Shown here piece by piece: positions 1-8,453 of a stretch of 64,000 bases of DNA. A model generated the notes under the pieces. It was given only the letters and a program-made list of their open reading frames with translations, made no database searches and had not been told where the DNA came from. The stretch is from JALNZU01 sp964463695. Lineage in GTDB: Bacteria > Bacteroidota > Bacteroidia > Bacteroidales > F082. The stretch spans positions 1 through 64,000 of the forward strand of contig CAYXCZ010000023.1 of assembly GCA_964463695.1 (NCBI GenBank), given 5' to 3'. The translations under genes and the position numbers were made by a program. Position 1 is the stretch's first letter, and each line of letters starts with the position of its first letter.

Positions 1-37
1 CCTTCATCTTATCTCTCGTTCACCGCGATTGGGAGTG

Positions 38-68
38 CAAAAGTAATACCTTTTTCTTATCCTCCAAA
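38..68 (-). promoter_or_regulatory. Bacteroidetes-type promoter reading out of the left edge
   Basis: On the minus strand a TTTG (-33) element at 65-68 is followed after exactly 19 bases by TACTTTTG (-7) at 38-45. This fits the established Bacteroidetes primary sigma consensus TTTG-N19-TAnnTTTG. Transcription would begin near position 32 and leave the window, so the gene served is not visible. The bases after the -7 box (GCACTCCC) closely match those after the proximal rpsL promoter (GCGCTCCC). Confidence 0.6.
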
Positions 69-720
69 TGTTTTTGAGAAAAAAAATAAACTATTTTTTA
101 AGTCTCTCATTACTAATTAGATAAAAATGAAAAAAAATAATCATTTCTACTTGATTGGTTGCTTTTGTAATAAAACTGACCGAAATACTTTCAGTTTAAT
201 AAGGTCTGCTGCCAATTGTTAAACCACTAATCAGAGAACTTTTTTCTTTTGGGAAGGCAAAGATAACACTTTAAGGTATTGAAAACACTTTAAAAGAAGT
301 TTTTTTACTGCCATATTCAGAAAAATATCCAAATTGAAACTGTTTTCAAGGGTTTTATATAGGCTACTTCCTCAGGTTTAATTATTCCCCGTCGATTTAA
401 CAGTTGAAATATGCAACTTAACCACAATTTGGAAATGATATAGAACACATTATTTGATCTCTGAAACAAACCACGTTTCCTTTTCATGCTCAAAAAGCGA
501 TCACATATAAGCCTCTTCTTGTTTTGTTTGTCATTGCATCTATTCCCATTTCAGTGTATATATATTAGATCATACTATGATCAACAAGAAAAGGCTATTT
601 TATCAAAAAAAATCCACCAACTATTATTATGATGATGAACCGATCATTATCATACAATCTCAGAACTGTTGCTAAGTAATAGTTGCTAATCTATTATAGC
701 ATGCTTTTACCAGAATTGAA
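69..720. other. Long AT-rich intergenic stretch
   Basis: About 650 bases separate the outward promoter at the left edge from the eno terminator. I see no convincing reading frame, tRNA-like fold, CRISPR repeat or mobile element. The stretch is AT-rich with many short A and T runs. It lies between two minus-strand units, downstream of eno and upstream of the gene beyond the left edge, so it probably holds upstream regulatory sequence for that gene. Confidence 0.5.
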
Positions 721-756
721 TAAAAAAATCCGGTTTAGCAGTGCCAAACCGGATTT
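721..756 (-). terminator. Rho-independent terminator of eno
   Basis: A perfect 11-base inverted repeat (726-736 and 746-756, stem AAATCCGGTTT) with a 9-base loop is followed on the minus strand by a run of T. It starts about 20 bases beyond the eno stop codon. Confidence 0.9.
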
Positions 757-775
757 GAAATGTCAGATATTCAAA

Positions 776-2065
776 TTATTTTACATATTTGAAATCATTA
801 CCCAAATATTTCGCATTTGAGCCAAGCATTTCTTCAATACGTAATAATTGATTGTATTTTGCAATTCTGTCGGTACGACTTGCAGATCCGGTTTTTATAA
901 GACCTGTATTAAGAGCGACAGCAAGATCTGCAATGGTAGTATCTTCGGTTTCGCCTGAACGATGACTCATAACAGCAGTGTAACTGTTGCGATAAGCCAT
1001 ATTAACCGCATTGATTGTTTCGGTTAAAGAACCAATTTGGTTTACTTTAACTAAAATGGAATTGGCGATTCCTTTTTCGATACCCATTCCCAGGCGATTT
1101 ACATTTGTTACAAATAAATCATCTCCAACAAGTTGTATTTTATTCCCCATTGTTTCGGTCATCAACTTCCAACCCGTCCAATCATCTTCTGCCATGCCGT
1201 CTTCAATGGAAATGATAGGATATTTATTAACCCAATTATTCCAATAATCAACCATTTGAGCAGGTGTGAGCTTGTCGCCTGTTGATTTATGCAAATGATA
1301 AACATTTTCTTCTGGCAAATAATATTCAGATGAAGCAGGATCAAGAGAGATATAAATATCCTTTCCAGGAACGTAGCCTGCCTTTTCGATAGCTTGAAGA
1401 ATCACTTGTACGGCTTCTTCGTTGGATTTAAGATTTGGTGCAAAACCGCCTTCATCACCAACATTTGTAGAATAACCTGCTTTTTTCAAAACCGATTTAA
1501 GGTGATGAAACACTTCAGCACCCATTCTGATAGCCTGGCTAAATGTTTCAGCTCCAACAGGCATAATCATAAACTCCTGAAAATCGATACTATTGTCAGC
1601 ATGCGATCCACCGTTTATGATATTCATCATTGGAATCGGGAGTGTATTAGCACCAACGCCTCCAATATAGCGATACAAAGGTTGATTTGTTTCCTGAGCG
1701 GCTGCATGAGCAACTGCAAGTGAAACACCTAAAATTGCATTTGCACCCAGCTTTGATTTATTTGGTGTACCATCCAGTTCCAACATTTTGCTATCGATGT
1801 CGGCCTGATCTGTAATAAAATAACCATGCAACTCATCTGCAATGATATTGTTTACATTTTGAACAGCTTGTAAAACGCCTTTTCCAAGATAAACATTTTT
1901 ATCACCATCACGCAATTCTACAGCTTCGTGTACGCCGGTTGAAGCGCCAGATGGTACGGCAGCTCTACCCATTACACCATTTTCGGTAATAACATCCACC
2001 TCAACAGTAGGATTACCACGTGAATCCAGAATTTGTCTGGCATGAATGTTCACAATGTGACTCAT
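776..2065 (-). CDS. eno: Enolase (phosphopyruvate hydratase)
   Basis: Cytosolic glycolytic and gluconeogenic enzyme interconverting 2-phosphoglycerate and phosphoenolpyruvate. At 429 residues it is full length. Visible family motifs are SGASTG at 39-44, GGSHADN at 152-158, QEFMIMP at 163-169, GDEGGFAP at 203-210, the metal-binding SIEDGMAEDDW at 286-296, GDDLFVTN at 314-321, KVNQIGSLTE at 340-349 with the catalytic lysine, and SHRSGETEDT at 367-376. It follows rplQ on the same strand but is separated from it by a terminator, so it probably has its own promoter. Its own terminator lies just downstream. The starting ATG gives the expected N-terminus, which leads quickly into ARQILDSRGNPT. Confidence 0.98.
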   Translation of the reverse strand: MSHIVNIHARQILDSRGNPTVEVDVITENGVMGRAAVPSGASTGVHEAVELRDGDKNVYLGKGVLQAVQNVNNIIADELHGYFITDQADIDSKMLELDGTPNKSKLGANAILGVSLAVAHAAAQETNQPLYRYIGGVGANTLPIPMMNIINGGSHADNSIDFQEFMIMPVGAETFSQAIRMGAEVFHHLKSVLKKAGYSTNVGDEGGFAPNLKSNEEAVQVILQAIEKAGYVPGKDIYISLDPASSEYYLPEENVYHLHKSTGDKLTPAQMVDYWNNWVNKYPIISIEDGMAEDDWTGWKLMTETMGNKIQLVGDDLFVTNVNRLGMGIEKGIANSILVKVNQIGSLTETINAVNMAYRNSYTAVMSHRSGETEDTTIADLAVALNTGLIKTGSASRTDRIAKYNQLLRIEEMLGSNAKYLGNDFKYVK

Positions 2066-2096
2066 AATTGAATATTTTTAAGTTAAAAGTTTTGTA

Positions 2097-2104
2097 CAAA
2101 GTTA
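2097..2104 (-). promoter_or_regulatory. Candidate -7 element for eno
   Basis: TAACTTTG on the minus strand fits TAnnTTTG and lies 32-39 bases before the eno start codon. The expected -33 TTG is not visible; that position falls inside the preceding terminator hairpin. The call therefore rests on the -7 box and its position alone. Confidence 0.35.
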
Positions 2105-2116
2105 ATCAAAGAGATT

Positions 2117-2154
2117 AAAAAAAAGGATAATGAACCTTAATTCATTATCCTTTT
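2117..2154 (-). terminator. Rho-independent terminator of the ribosomal protein operon
   Basis: Arms at 2121-2134 and 2141-2154 form a perfect 14-base stem (AAAAGGATAATGAA and its complement) with a 6-base loop, followed on the minus strand by eight T. It lies between rplQ and eno and marks the end of the long ribosomal transcript. Confidence 0.9.
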
Positions 2155-2193
2155 CGGGTGCAAACGGTTGCTAGAACCGAATGAAATATGAAT

Positions 2194-2697
2194 CTATTCT
2201 TTAGTGTCTTCTACTGCTTCAGCTGGTGGAGCAACTGGTTGTGCAGTGGCTGCTTCAACCGGTGCAGTTGCTGTCTTTTTAGCAGCTCCGCGTCGAGTTG
2301 TTTTAGCCTTTTTCTGTGATTTTTTACCTAGTAGATTTTCATTAAAGTCGACCAGTTCCATCAAGCACATTTCCGCATTGTCACCCAAACGATTTCCAAG
2401 CTTAATGATACGAGTGTACCCACCCGGGCGATCGGCTACTTTAGGAGCTATTTCACGGAATAATACCGTTGCAGCTTCTTTATTCTGAAGAATACGAAAA
2501 GCCATTCTTCGAGAGTGTGTAGTATCATCCTTTGATCGGGTAATCATTGGTTCAACCAGAGGCCTAAGGGCTTTGGCTTTTGCCAGTGTTGTTGTAATTC
2601 TTTTGTGGAGAATGAGCGACGCAGCCATATTTGCAAGCATTGCATCGCGGTGAGCACTGGGACGGCCAAGATGATTTATTTTCCTATTGTGTCTCAT
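2194..2697 (-). CDS. rplQ: 50S ribosomal protein L17
   Basis: Large-subunit protein at the polypeptide exit region. The N-terminal 120 or so residues are typical L17: MRHNRKINHLGR start, then the LHKRITTTLAKAKALRPLVE segment and the ARDRPGGYTRI-like KVADRPGGYTRIIKLG near residues 85-100. The protein is 167 residues, longer than a minimal L17 of about 120-130, because of a C-terminal tail rich in Lys, Ala, Pro and Glu; such tails are common in Bacteroidetes L17. It is the last ribosomal gene of the operon, five bases after rpoA, and a strong terminator follows. Confidence 0.98.
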   Translation of the reverse strand: MRHNRKINHLGRPSAHRDAMLANMAASLILHKRITTTLAKAKALRPLVEPMITRSKDDTTHSRRMAFRILQNKEAATVLFREIAPKVADRPGGYTRIIKLGNRLGDNAEMCLMELVDFNENLLGKKSQKKAKTTRRGAAKKTATAPVEAATAQPVAPPAEAVEDTKE

Positions 2698-2702
2698 TCC
2701 GT

Positions 2703-3695
2703 TTATTCCTTTTCTAATTTGTATTTACTAATATTCATTCCGAACTCAAGGCCTTTGCTTTTAACCAATTCTTCCAGCTCTGTGAGTGATTTCTTTCCAA
2801 AGTTGCGGAACTTCAATAAATCATTTTTATTGAAAGCTACCAAATCTCCTAAAGCTTCAACATCAGCAGCCTTAAGGCAGTTAAGAGCTCTAACAGATAA
2901 GTCCATATCAACCAATTTAGTTTTCAATAACTGACGAATGTGCAATGAGTTCTCATCAAATTCTTCAGTCACTGATTTTTCTTCCGTATCAACAGTAATT
3001 TTCTCATCAGAAAAAAGCATAAAGTGCATGATCAGAATCTTTGCAGCTTCTTTCAATGCGTCCTTAGGATGAATTGATCCATCAGTGTTAACCTCGAGTA
3101 ATAACCGTTCGTAGTCGGTTTTTTGTTCAACACGGAAGTTTTCGATATGATAGGTTACATTTTTGATTGGGGTATGAATCGAATCAATGGCAATGGTACC
3201 TATTGGTGCATTTGCGACTTTATTTTCTTCCGCAGGAACATAACCTCTACCTTTATTGATAGTTAATTCAATACTCATCTTAACCGATGGATCCATATTA
3301 CATATGACCTGTTCGGTATTAAGTACTTGAAAAACTGATAGAAACTTGTTGATATCTCCGGCTTTGAATTGTTCTTGTTCGCCTATGACAATGTTTACTC
3401 TTTCGGATGTTTCCGAAGCGATTTGTTGTTTGAACCGAATCTTTTTGAGATTCAGAACAATTTCTGCAACATCTTCGACAACACCTTCGATAGCAGAGAA
3501 CTCATGTAAAACGCCTTCTATTCTGACAGATGTAATTGCAAAACCTTCGAGAGATGAAAGCAAAATCCGGCGAAGCGAGTTACCAATTGTGATGCCGAAA
3601 CCAGGCTCAAGAGGTCTGAACTCAAAGACGCCTTTAAAGCTGTCTGATTCAACCAGGATAACCTTTTCGGGCTTTTGAAACGCTAATATTGCCAT
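2703..3695 (-). CDS. rpoA: DNA-directed RNA polymerase subunit alpha
   Basis: Alpha subunit that dimerises to nucleate RNA polymerase assembly. Its N-terminal domain (about residues 1-230) contains the dimerisation signature GFGITIGNSLRRILLSSLEG near 33-52. After a short acidic linker, the C-terminal domain (about 255-320) has the helix-hairpin-helix DNA- and activator-binding segment ending NFGKKSLTELEELVKSKGL. Length 330 is normal. As in most bacteria it lies between rpsD and rplQ at the end of the alpha part of the operon, so its synthesis is coupled to ribosomal proteins. Confidence 0.98.
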   Translation of the reverse strand: MAILAFQKPEKVILVESDSFKGVFEFRPLEPGFGITIGNSLRRILLSSLEGFAITSVRIEGVLHEFSAIEGVVEDVAEIVLNLKKIRFKQQIASETSERVNIVIGEQEQFKAGDINKFLSVFQVLNTEQVICNMDPSVKMSIELTINKGRGYVPAEENKVANAPIGTIAIDSIHTPIKNVTYHIENFRVEQKTDYERLLLEVNTDGSIHPKDALKEAAKILIMHFMLFSDEKITVDTEEKSVTEEFDENSLHIRQLLKTKLVDMDLSVRALNCLKAADVEALGDLVAFNKNDLLKFRNFGKKSLTELEELVKSKGLEFGMNISKYKLEKE

Positions 3696-3748
3696 ACTTT
3701 TGTTTGAGTGTTAGATAGAAAAAATGCTATCGGTTTATTAATCAAATC

Positions 3749-4354
3749 TTATTTAGAGTACAACTCAACGATAAGCTGTTCCTTGATAGTTTCAGGAATA
3801 TCTTCTCTATTTGGGTAACTCATGAATTTGCCGGCGAGTTTTTCACCATCCCATTCAAGCCAAGGAAAGCGATTGCTATGTCCTTGAACGGCATTAATGA
3901 TAACTTCTAAGCTTTTGGAGCGTTCGCGCACTGCAACGATGTCGCCTTCTTTAACCAAATAAGAAGGAATGTTTACAACACTACCATTTACGGTAATATG
4001 GCGATGTCCAACCAGCTGACGGGCACCACTGCGTGAAGGGGAAATTCCCAGACGATATACGACGTTATCAAGACGTGATTCTATAAGCTGAAGTAAAACC
4101 TCACCGGTAATTCCTTTTTTATGTACAGCTCTGTCGAATAAAATCCTGAACTGGCGTTCAAGAATACCATAGGTATATTTTGCTTTTTGTTTTTCCTGCA
4201 ACTGCACTCCGTACTCAGATTGTTTCTTTCTGCGTTTAGAGCTGCCGTGTTGACCTGGAGGATAATTTTTCTTTTCGAAAGAACGATCGGGGCCGAAAAT
4301 CGGTTCACCGAATTTTCTTGCTATTTTTGATTTTGGACCAATGTACCTTGCCAT
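3749..4354 (-). CDS. rpsD: 30S ribosomal protein S4
   Basis: Primary 16S rRNA-binding protein that nucleates assembly of the 30S body. The start MARYIGPKSKIARKFGEPI and the S4 RNA-binding domain (about residues 92-155, with ESRLDNVVYRLG and the SRSGARQLVGHRHITVNG segment) are diagnostic. At 201 residues it is normal length. No zinc-binding cysteine knuckle is present at the N-terminus, so it is the cysteine-free form. In E. coli S4 represses the alpha operon by binding its leader; whether that holds here cannot be seen. It lies between rpsK and rpoA. Confidence 0.98.
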   Translation of the reverse strand: MARYIGPKSKIARKFGEPIFGPDRSFEKKNYPPGQHGSSKRRKKQSEYGVQLQEKQKAKYTYGILERQFRILFDRAVHKKGITGEVLLQLIESRLDNVVYRLGISPSRSGARQLVGHRHITVNGSVVNIPSYLVKEGDIVAVRERSKSLEVIINAVQGHSNRFPWLEWDGEKLAGKFMSYPNREDIPETIKEQLIVELYSK

Positions 4355-4385
4355 AATGTTAATTTTTTTGGATTAGACAGTTCAA

Positions 4386-4775
4386 TTACACTCTTCTTCT
4401 TTTGGGTGGGCGACAACCATTGTGTGGCAATGGTGTAACGTCATTAATTTCGGTCACCTCAATTCCGGATGAGTGTATGGAACGGATGGCGGATTCGCGA
4501 CCAGCGCCAGGTCCTTTTACAAACACTTTAACTTTTCTAAGTCCCAGGTCATAGGCGGTCTTGGAGCACTCTTCAGCAGCCATTTGCGCAGCATATGGAG
4601 TGTTTTTCTTCGAACCTCTAAAACCCATTTTTCCAGCAGAAGCCCAGGAAATAACCTGCCCGCTGTTGTTTGTCAAAGAAATAATGATATTGTTAAAGGA
4701 GGCCTTAATGTAGGCTTTTCCTACGGCTTCCACCTTAACAATACGTTTCTTTACTACTCTTGTAGTTTTTGCCAT
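4386..4775 (-). CDS. rpsK: 30S ribosomal protein S11
   Basis: Platform protein of the small subunit that contacts 16S rRNA near the mRNA exit (E-site) side. The 129 residues include the family core ASFNNIIISLTNNSGQVISW, the GFRGSKKNTPYAAQMAAE segment, VKGPGAGRESAIRS and the C-terminal DVTPLPHNGCRPPKRRRV. Order rpsM-rpsK-rpsD is the standard one. Start ATG at 4775 follows rpsM after about 40 bases. Confidence 0.98.
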   Translation of the reverse strand: MAKTTRVVKKRIVKVEAVGKAYIKASFNNIIISLTNNSGQVISWASAGKMGFRGSKKNTPYAAQMAAEECSKTAYDLGLRKVKVFVKGPGAGRESAIRSIHSSGIEVTEINDVTPLPHNGCRPPKRRRV

Positions 4776-4816
4776 AATGTTAGTTAATTTCTAAACTGTT
4801 TGATATGATCCGAATG

Positions 4817-5194
4817 CTACTTGGTAGCTTTCTTCTTATTTGCAACTGTTTTCTTACGACCTTTTCTGGTACGAGCATTATTTTTGGTGCTTTGTCCGCG
4901 TAAAGGTAATCCAAGACGGTGACGGATACCGCGATAACATCCGATGTCCATCAATCGTTTGATATTGATCTGCACTTCACTGCGTAACTCTCCTTCAACT
5001 TTGAAGCTGGCAGAAATAACTGTACGAACATTGTTTTGTTCATCATCATTCCAGTCCTGAACTTTCTTATTGAAGTCGACACCTGCTTCTGTGAGAATTT
5101 TCTTTGAAGCACTTCTACCAATACCGTAAATATAAGTGAGCGCAATTTCACCCCGTTTGTTGTTTGGGATATCTACACCAGCGATCCTAGCCAT
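4817..5194 (-). CDS. rpsM: 30S ribosomal protein S13
   Basis: Head protein of the small subunit that makes bridges to the 50S and contacts P-site tRNA. Recognised by MARIAGVDIPNNKRGEIALT at the N-terminus, a helix-two-turn-helix segment (YIYGIGRSASKKIL), the CYRGIRHRLGLPLRGQ motif near residues 87-102, and a basic tail ending in KKKATK. Length 125 is normal. It follows rpmJ after 26 bases. Confidence 0.98.
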   Translation of the reverse strand: MARIAGVDIPNNKRGEIALTYIYGIGRSASKKILTEAGVDFNKKVQDWNDDEQNNVRTVISASFKVEGELRSEVQINIKRLMDIGCYRGIRHRLGLPLRGQSTKNNARTRKGRKKTVANKKKATK

Positions 5195-5220
5195 AGTTTT
5201 CTATTTTTTAATATTGAAGC

Positions 5221-5337
5221 TTATCCTTGTCTTTGTTTGAACTTTGGGTTCTTTTTGTTGATCACATACAATCTGCCTTTACGGCGGACGATTTTACATT
5301 CGTCTGATCTTTTCTTAATTGATGCTCTTACTTTCAT
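5221..5337 (-). CDS. rpmJ: 50S ribosomal protein L36 (zinc-free form)
   Basis: A 38-codon gene between infA and rpsM, the usual rpmJ position. It begins MKVRASIKKRSDECKIVRR and ends NPKFKQRQG, both L36 signatures. Zinc-type L36 has three Cys and one His. Only the second Cys (residue 14) is kept here; the first ligand position is Ser, and the third and fourth are non-ligand residues. It is therefore a C-minus L36 that should not bind zinc, as is usual in Bacteroidetes. The ATG start and TAA stop are clear. Confidence 0.95.
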   Translation of the reverse strand: MKVRASIKKRSDECKIVRRKGRLYVINKKNPKFKQRQG

Positions 5338-5396
5338 TTTATTTTATTTTGCTGGGAACTTTTAACCATTCCCTTTCGTTAATGATAAGAATTTCA

Positions 5397-5615
5397 CTAT
5401 TTGTACCTGAATGTTATACGGCCTTTGGTTAAATCATAGGGCGAAAGTTCAAGCTTTACGCGATCTCCCGGAAGGATTTTTATGTAGTGCATCCTCATCT
5501 TCCCGGAAATGTGCGCTATCAAGGTGTGACCGTTTTCAAGTTCAACCCTGAACATTGCGTTTCCGAGCGACTCAATTACTGTACCATCTTGTTCAATTGA
5601 CAACTGTTTTGCCAT
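5397..5615 (-). CDS. infA: Translation initiation factor IF-1
   Basis: Small OB-fold factor that occupies the A site of the 30S subunit during initiation. The 72 residues match the family exactly in length: MAKQLSIEQDGTVIESLGNA start, the NGHTLIAHISGKMRMHYI segment, and the LPGDRVKLELSPYDLTKGRITFRYK end typical of bacterial IF-1. It lies between map and rpmJ with 5 bases to map. Confidence 0.98.
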   Translation of the reverse strand: MAKQLSIEQDGTVIESLGNAMFRVELENGHTLIAHISGKMRMHYIKILPGDRVKLELSPYDLTKGRITFRYK

Positions 5616-5620
5616 ATCTG

Positions 5621-6403
5621 TTAACCATTCATGTTATTTAATACTGATTCTATTTCTTCAAAACTGGATAAAATATCTGCTTTACCTTGTTTGATAGCTA
5701 AGGTGTGTTCAAAATGTGCTGAAGGCAGTCTGTCGTTTGTACGAATTGTCCATCCATCAGCTTCCTGAGTGACACCTCTGCCACCAAGGTTAATCATCGG
5801 CTCAATTGCAATTACCATTCCTTCTCTTAATCTTATACCATTTCCACGCTTTCCGTAATTTGGCACCTCAGGTTTCTCATGCAACTTTTTTCCAACACCA
5901 TGTCCAACCAATTCACGTACAACACCATAACCAAAAGGTTCTACATGCGACTGGATAGCAAACCCAATGTCTCCTATTCGGTTTCCATCGATAGCCTGCT
6001 CGATACCTTTATATAATGCTTCCTTTGTTGAACGCATTAAATGCAGTACCGCTTCCGACACTTTGCCTACAGCAAAGGTGTATGCTGAATCTCCATAGAA
6101 ACCATTCTTAAGAACCCCGCAATCAATCGAGACAATGTCTCCATCTTTTAAGGTTTGTTTACCTGGTATTCCATGTACAACTTGTTCATTCACCGAGATA
6201 CATAATGTTCCGGGAAAACCACCATATCCTTTAAAACCTGGAATGGCCTCGTGATCCCTTATAAAAGCCTCAGCAATCTGATCAAGAAAAGCTGTTTGAA
6301 CACCTGGCTTTAAATGTTTTGCAACTTCCGCCAATGTTTTACCAACAAGCAAAGAACTTTCACGTTGTAATTCTATCTCTTCGTCTGTTTTGAAGTAGAT
6401 CAT
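5621..6403 (-). CDS. map: Type I methionine aminopeptidase
   Basis: Cytosolic dinuclear metalloprotease that removes the initiator Met from nascent proteins. The 260 residues carry all expected metal ligands: the first Asp in the IDCGVLKNGFYGDSAYTFAVG region near residues 93-111 (with the second Asp in GDSA), the histidine in GHGVGKKLHEKP near 168-179, Glu in AIEPM near 200, and Glu in the FEHTLAI segment near 231-237. No N-terminal zinc finger is present, so it is the short bacterial form. Placement between secY and infA is standard for this operon type and couples processing to ribosome synthesis. Confidence 0.97.
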   Translation of the reverse strand: MIYFKTDEEIELQRESSLLVGKTLAEVAKHLKPGVQTAFLDQIAEAFIRDHEAIPGFKGYGGFPGTLCISVNEQVVHGIPGKQTLKDGDIVSIDCGVLKNGFYGDSAYTFAVGKVSEAVLHLMRSTKEALYKGIEQAIDGNRIGDIGFAIQSHVEPFGYGVVRELVGHGVGKKLHEKPEVPNYGKRGNGIRLREGMVIAIEPMINLGGRGVTQEADGWTIRTNDRLPSAHFEHTLAIKQGKADILSSFEEIESVLNNMNG

Positions 6404-6417
6404 TTCAGTTTTTCTTC

Positions 6418-7779
6418 TTAACCCATGTTCATGGCAGGACCACGACCTTTAATTCTGCCCGACTTGGTTAAACCATCATAATGACGCATCAATAGATAAC
6501 TTTCAATTTGTTGAAGTGTATCCAATGCCACTCCCACTAAAATTAAAAGCGAGGTTCCTCCATAAAATGTAGCAAAAGCATTACTTACACCCATTTGCCC
6601 AACAAGTGCTGGCATAATTGCAACAAATGCAAGGAAGAATGATCCTGGTAGCGTAATTCTTGAAAGTATGTTATCAAGATAATCAGCTGTTTTCTTTCCT
6701 GGTTTTACACCTGGAATGAATCCACCATTTTTCTTCATATCTTCAGCCATCTGATTTGGATTGATGGTTATAGCTGTATAGAAATACGTGAACAACACAA
6801 TCAGGACAAAAAATACAAAATTGTACCAAAATCCATTGATATTCGTAAAGGCAGCTGCAATTCCACTTAAACTTTCAGAAGAAGTGAAACCTACAAGTGT
6901 AACAGGTAAAAACATAATCGCCTGAGCAAAAATGATTGGCATAACACCAGCTGCGTTAACTTTGATTGGAATATACTGTCTTACACCACCATATTGACGG
7001 TTACCAACAATACGTTTTGCATATTGCACAGGCACACGTCTGGTTCCCTGCACCAACAATATTGTCAGTAATATGACAAATACCAACACAGCCAACTCAA
7101 CCACGAAGAATACAAGCCCTCCACCCTTTTGCTCCAATCTTGAGAAAAACTCAGCAAATAATGCAAAAGGTAATTGTGCGATAATACCAATCATGATTAT
7201 GAGGGAAATTCCATTTCCAATACCTTTGTCGGTGATACGCTCGCCCATCCACATAACGAATAAAGTTCCAGCAATTAAAATGATCGTGTTTGAGACCCAA
7301 AAAAATGCTGAAGGATGCGTTATAGAAGGATCAAAAGGAGCGATAGCTTCATTTGGTAGTTGAGAAATCAAATTTGCAATATAACCCGGAGCTTGAAGTG
7401 CCACAATAGCAACTGTCAGATATCGGGTAATCTGGTTAATTTTACGGCGTCCACTCTCTCCTTCACGCTGCAACCGCTGGAAATACGGTATAGCCATTCC
7501 CAACAACTGAATTACGATAGAAGCAGAGATATAGGGCATGATTCCCAATGCGAAAATTGAAGCATTTGAAAATGCTCCACCTGAAAACATGTTCAACAAA
7601 CCAAGCAGTCCGCTACTTGTCTGTGATTGCAAGTTTGCAAGCATATTAGGATCAACACCAGGCAACACCACATAAGAACCCAAACGATAAACTAAAATTA
7701 TCATTAGAGTGTAGAGGATTCGCTTACGTAATTCCTCTATTTTATTGATGTTACGTAAAGTTTCAATTAGCTTTTTCAT
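6418..7779 (-). CDS. secY: Preprotein translocase subunit SecY
   Basis: Channel-forming core of the Sec translocon in the inner membrane. The 453-residue protein has about ten hydrophobic membrane segments. Family signatures include LGIMPYISASIVIQLL near residues 78-93 and GERITDKGIGNGISLIIMIG near 179-198, plus the cytosolic loop with RRVPVQYAKR near 247-256. It lies between rplO and map, 5 bases after rplO. A secDF fusion and a tatA gene sit at the far end of the window. Confidence 0.98.
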   Translation of the reverse strand: MKKLIETLRNINKIEELRKRILYTLMIILVYRLGSYVVLPGVDPNMLANLQSQTSSGLLGLLNMFSGGAFSNASIFALGIMPYISASIVIQLLGMAIPYFQRLQREGESGRRKINQITRYLTVAIVALQAPGYIANLISQLPNEAIAPFDPSITHPSAFFWVSNTIILIAGTLFVMWMGERITDKGIGNGISLIIMIGIIAQLPFALFAEFFSRLEQKGGGLVFFVVELAVLVFVILLTILLVQGTRRVPVQYAKRIVGNRQYGGVRQYIPIKVNAAGVMPIIFAQAIMFLPVTLVGFTSSESLSGIAAAFTNINGFWYNFVFFVLIVLFTYFYTAITINPNQMAEDMKKNGGFIPGVKPGKKTADYLDNILSRITLPGSFFLAFVAIMPALVGQMGVSNAFATFYGGTSLLILVGVALDTLQQIESYLLMRHYDGLTKSGRIKGRGPAMNMG

Positions 7780-7784
7780 TCAGG

Positions 7785-8231
7785 TTAGATTTTAACAGTG
7801 TTACCACCTGCTGCTTCAATGGCACTAACCGCTGTTGCAGAAAATCCGTGAGCATGAATTTCAACCTTTGATTTCAATTCTCCTTTGCCAAGGATCTTTA
7901 CTAAATCATTCTTTGAAGCCAGCCCATGCTGTCTCAGTGTTTCAAAATCTATAACAGCAAGAGAATGGGCGTCAATAAGTCCCTGAATAGTTTCAAGGTT
8001 TATTCCTCTGTATTCTTTACGGTTAATATTTTTGAATCCAAATTTAGGTACGCGTCTTACGAGAGGCATCTGACCACCTTCGAATCCGAGCTTCTTTGAA
8101 GTACCTGAACGCTGTCCGGCACCTTTATGACCACGGGTAGATGTGCCTCCGTGGCCAGAACCCTGACCACGTCCGATACGTTTATCACGTTTTACTGATC
8201 CTTTGGCAGGTTTTAGATTACTTAAATCCAT
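7785..8231 (-). CDS. rplO: 50S ribosomal protein L15
   Basis: Large-subunit protein that binds 23S rRNA late in assembly. The glycine- and arginine-rich N-terminus (KRIGRGQGSGHGGTSTRGHK near residues 17-36) and the middle segment KLGFEGGQMPLVRRVPKFGF are diagnostic. Length 148 is normal. It sits between rpmD and secY as in most bacterial spc operons. Confidence 0.98.
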   Translation of the reverse strand: MDLSNLKPAKGSVKRDKRIGRGQGSGHGGTSTRGHKGAGQRSGTSKKLGFEGGQMPLVRRVPKFGFKNINRKEYRGINLETIQGLIDAHSLAVIDFETLRQHGLASKNDLVKILGKGELKSKVEIHAHGFSATAVSAIEAAGGNTVKI

Positions 8232-8262
8232 TTTAGTCTATTTTAGCTTTATTACTAAATTT

Positions 8263-8442
8263 CTACAATTCTTCGATTTTCAGCAAGTGTTTGACTGCAT
8301 CAACCATACCTGCTATTGAGGGGCTCATTTCAACCTCTAAAGAGTGATTGAGCCGTTTAAAACCCAATGCCGCAAGTGTATCTTTTTGACGTTTTGATCT
8401 GCCAATACCGCTTTTTATCTGTGTAATTTTTACTTTCTTCAT
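8263..8442 (-). CDS. rpmD: 50S ribosomal protein L30
   Basis: A 59-codon gene between rpsE and rplO, the standard rpmD position. The product begins MKKVKITQIKSGIGRSKRQK, then has TLAALGFKRLNHSLEVE and a C-terminal segment ending VKHLLKIEEL, which is the whole short bacterial L30. Start ATG and stop TAG are unambiguous, and the flanking gaps are 11 and 31 bases. Confidence 0.95.
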   Translation of the reverse strand: MKKVKITQIKSGIGRSKRQKDTLAALGFKRLNHSLEVEMSPSIAGMVDAVKHLLKIEEL

Positions 8443-8453
8443 TGCTGATATCC

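Noticed and set aside
69..720. Hidden tRNA or small gene in the first gap
   Set aside because: No T-loop-like GTTCGA with matching stems and no open frame with conserved features was found.
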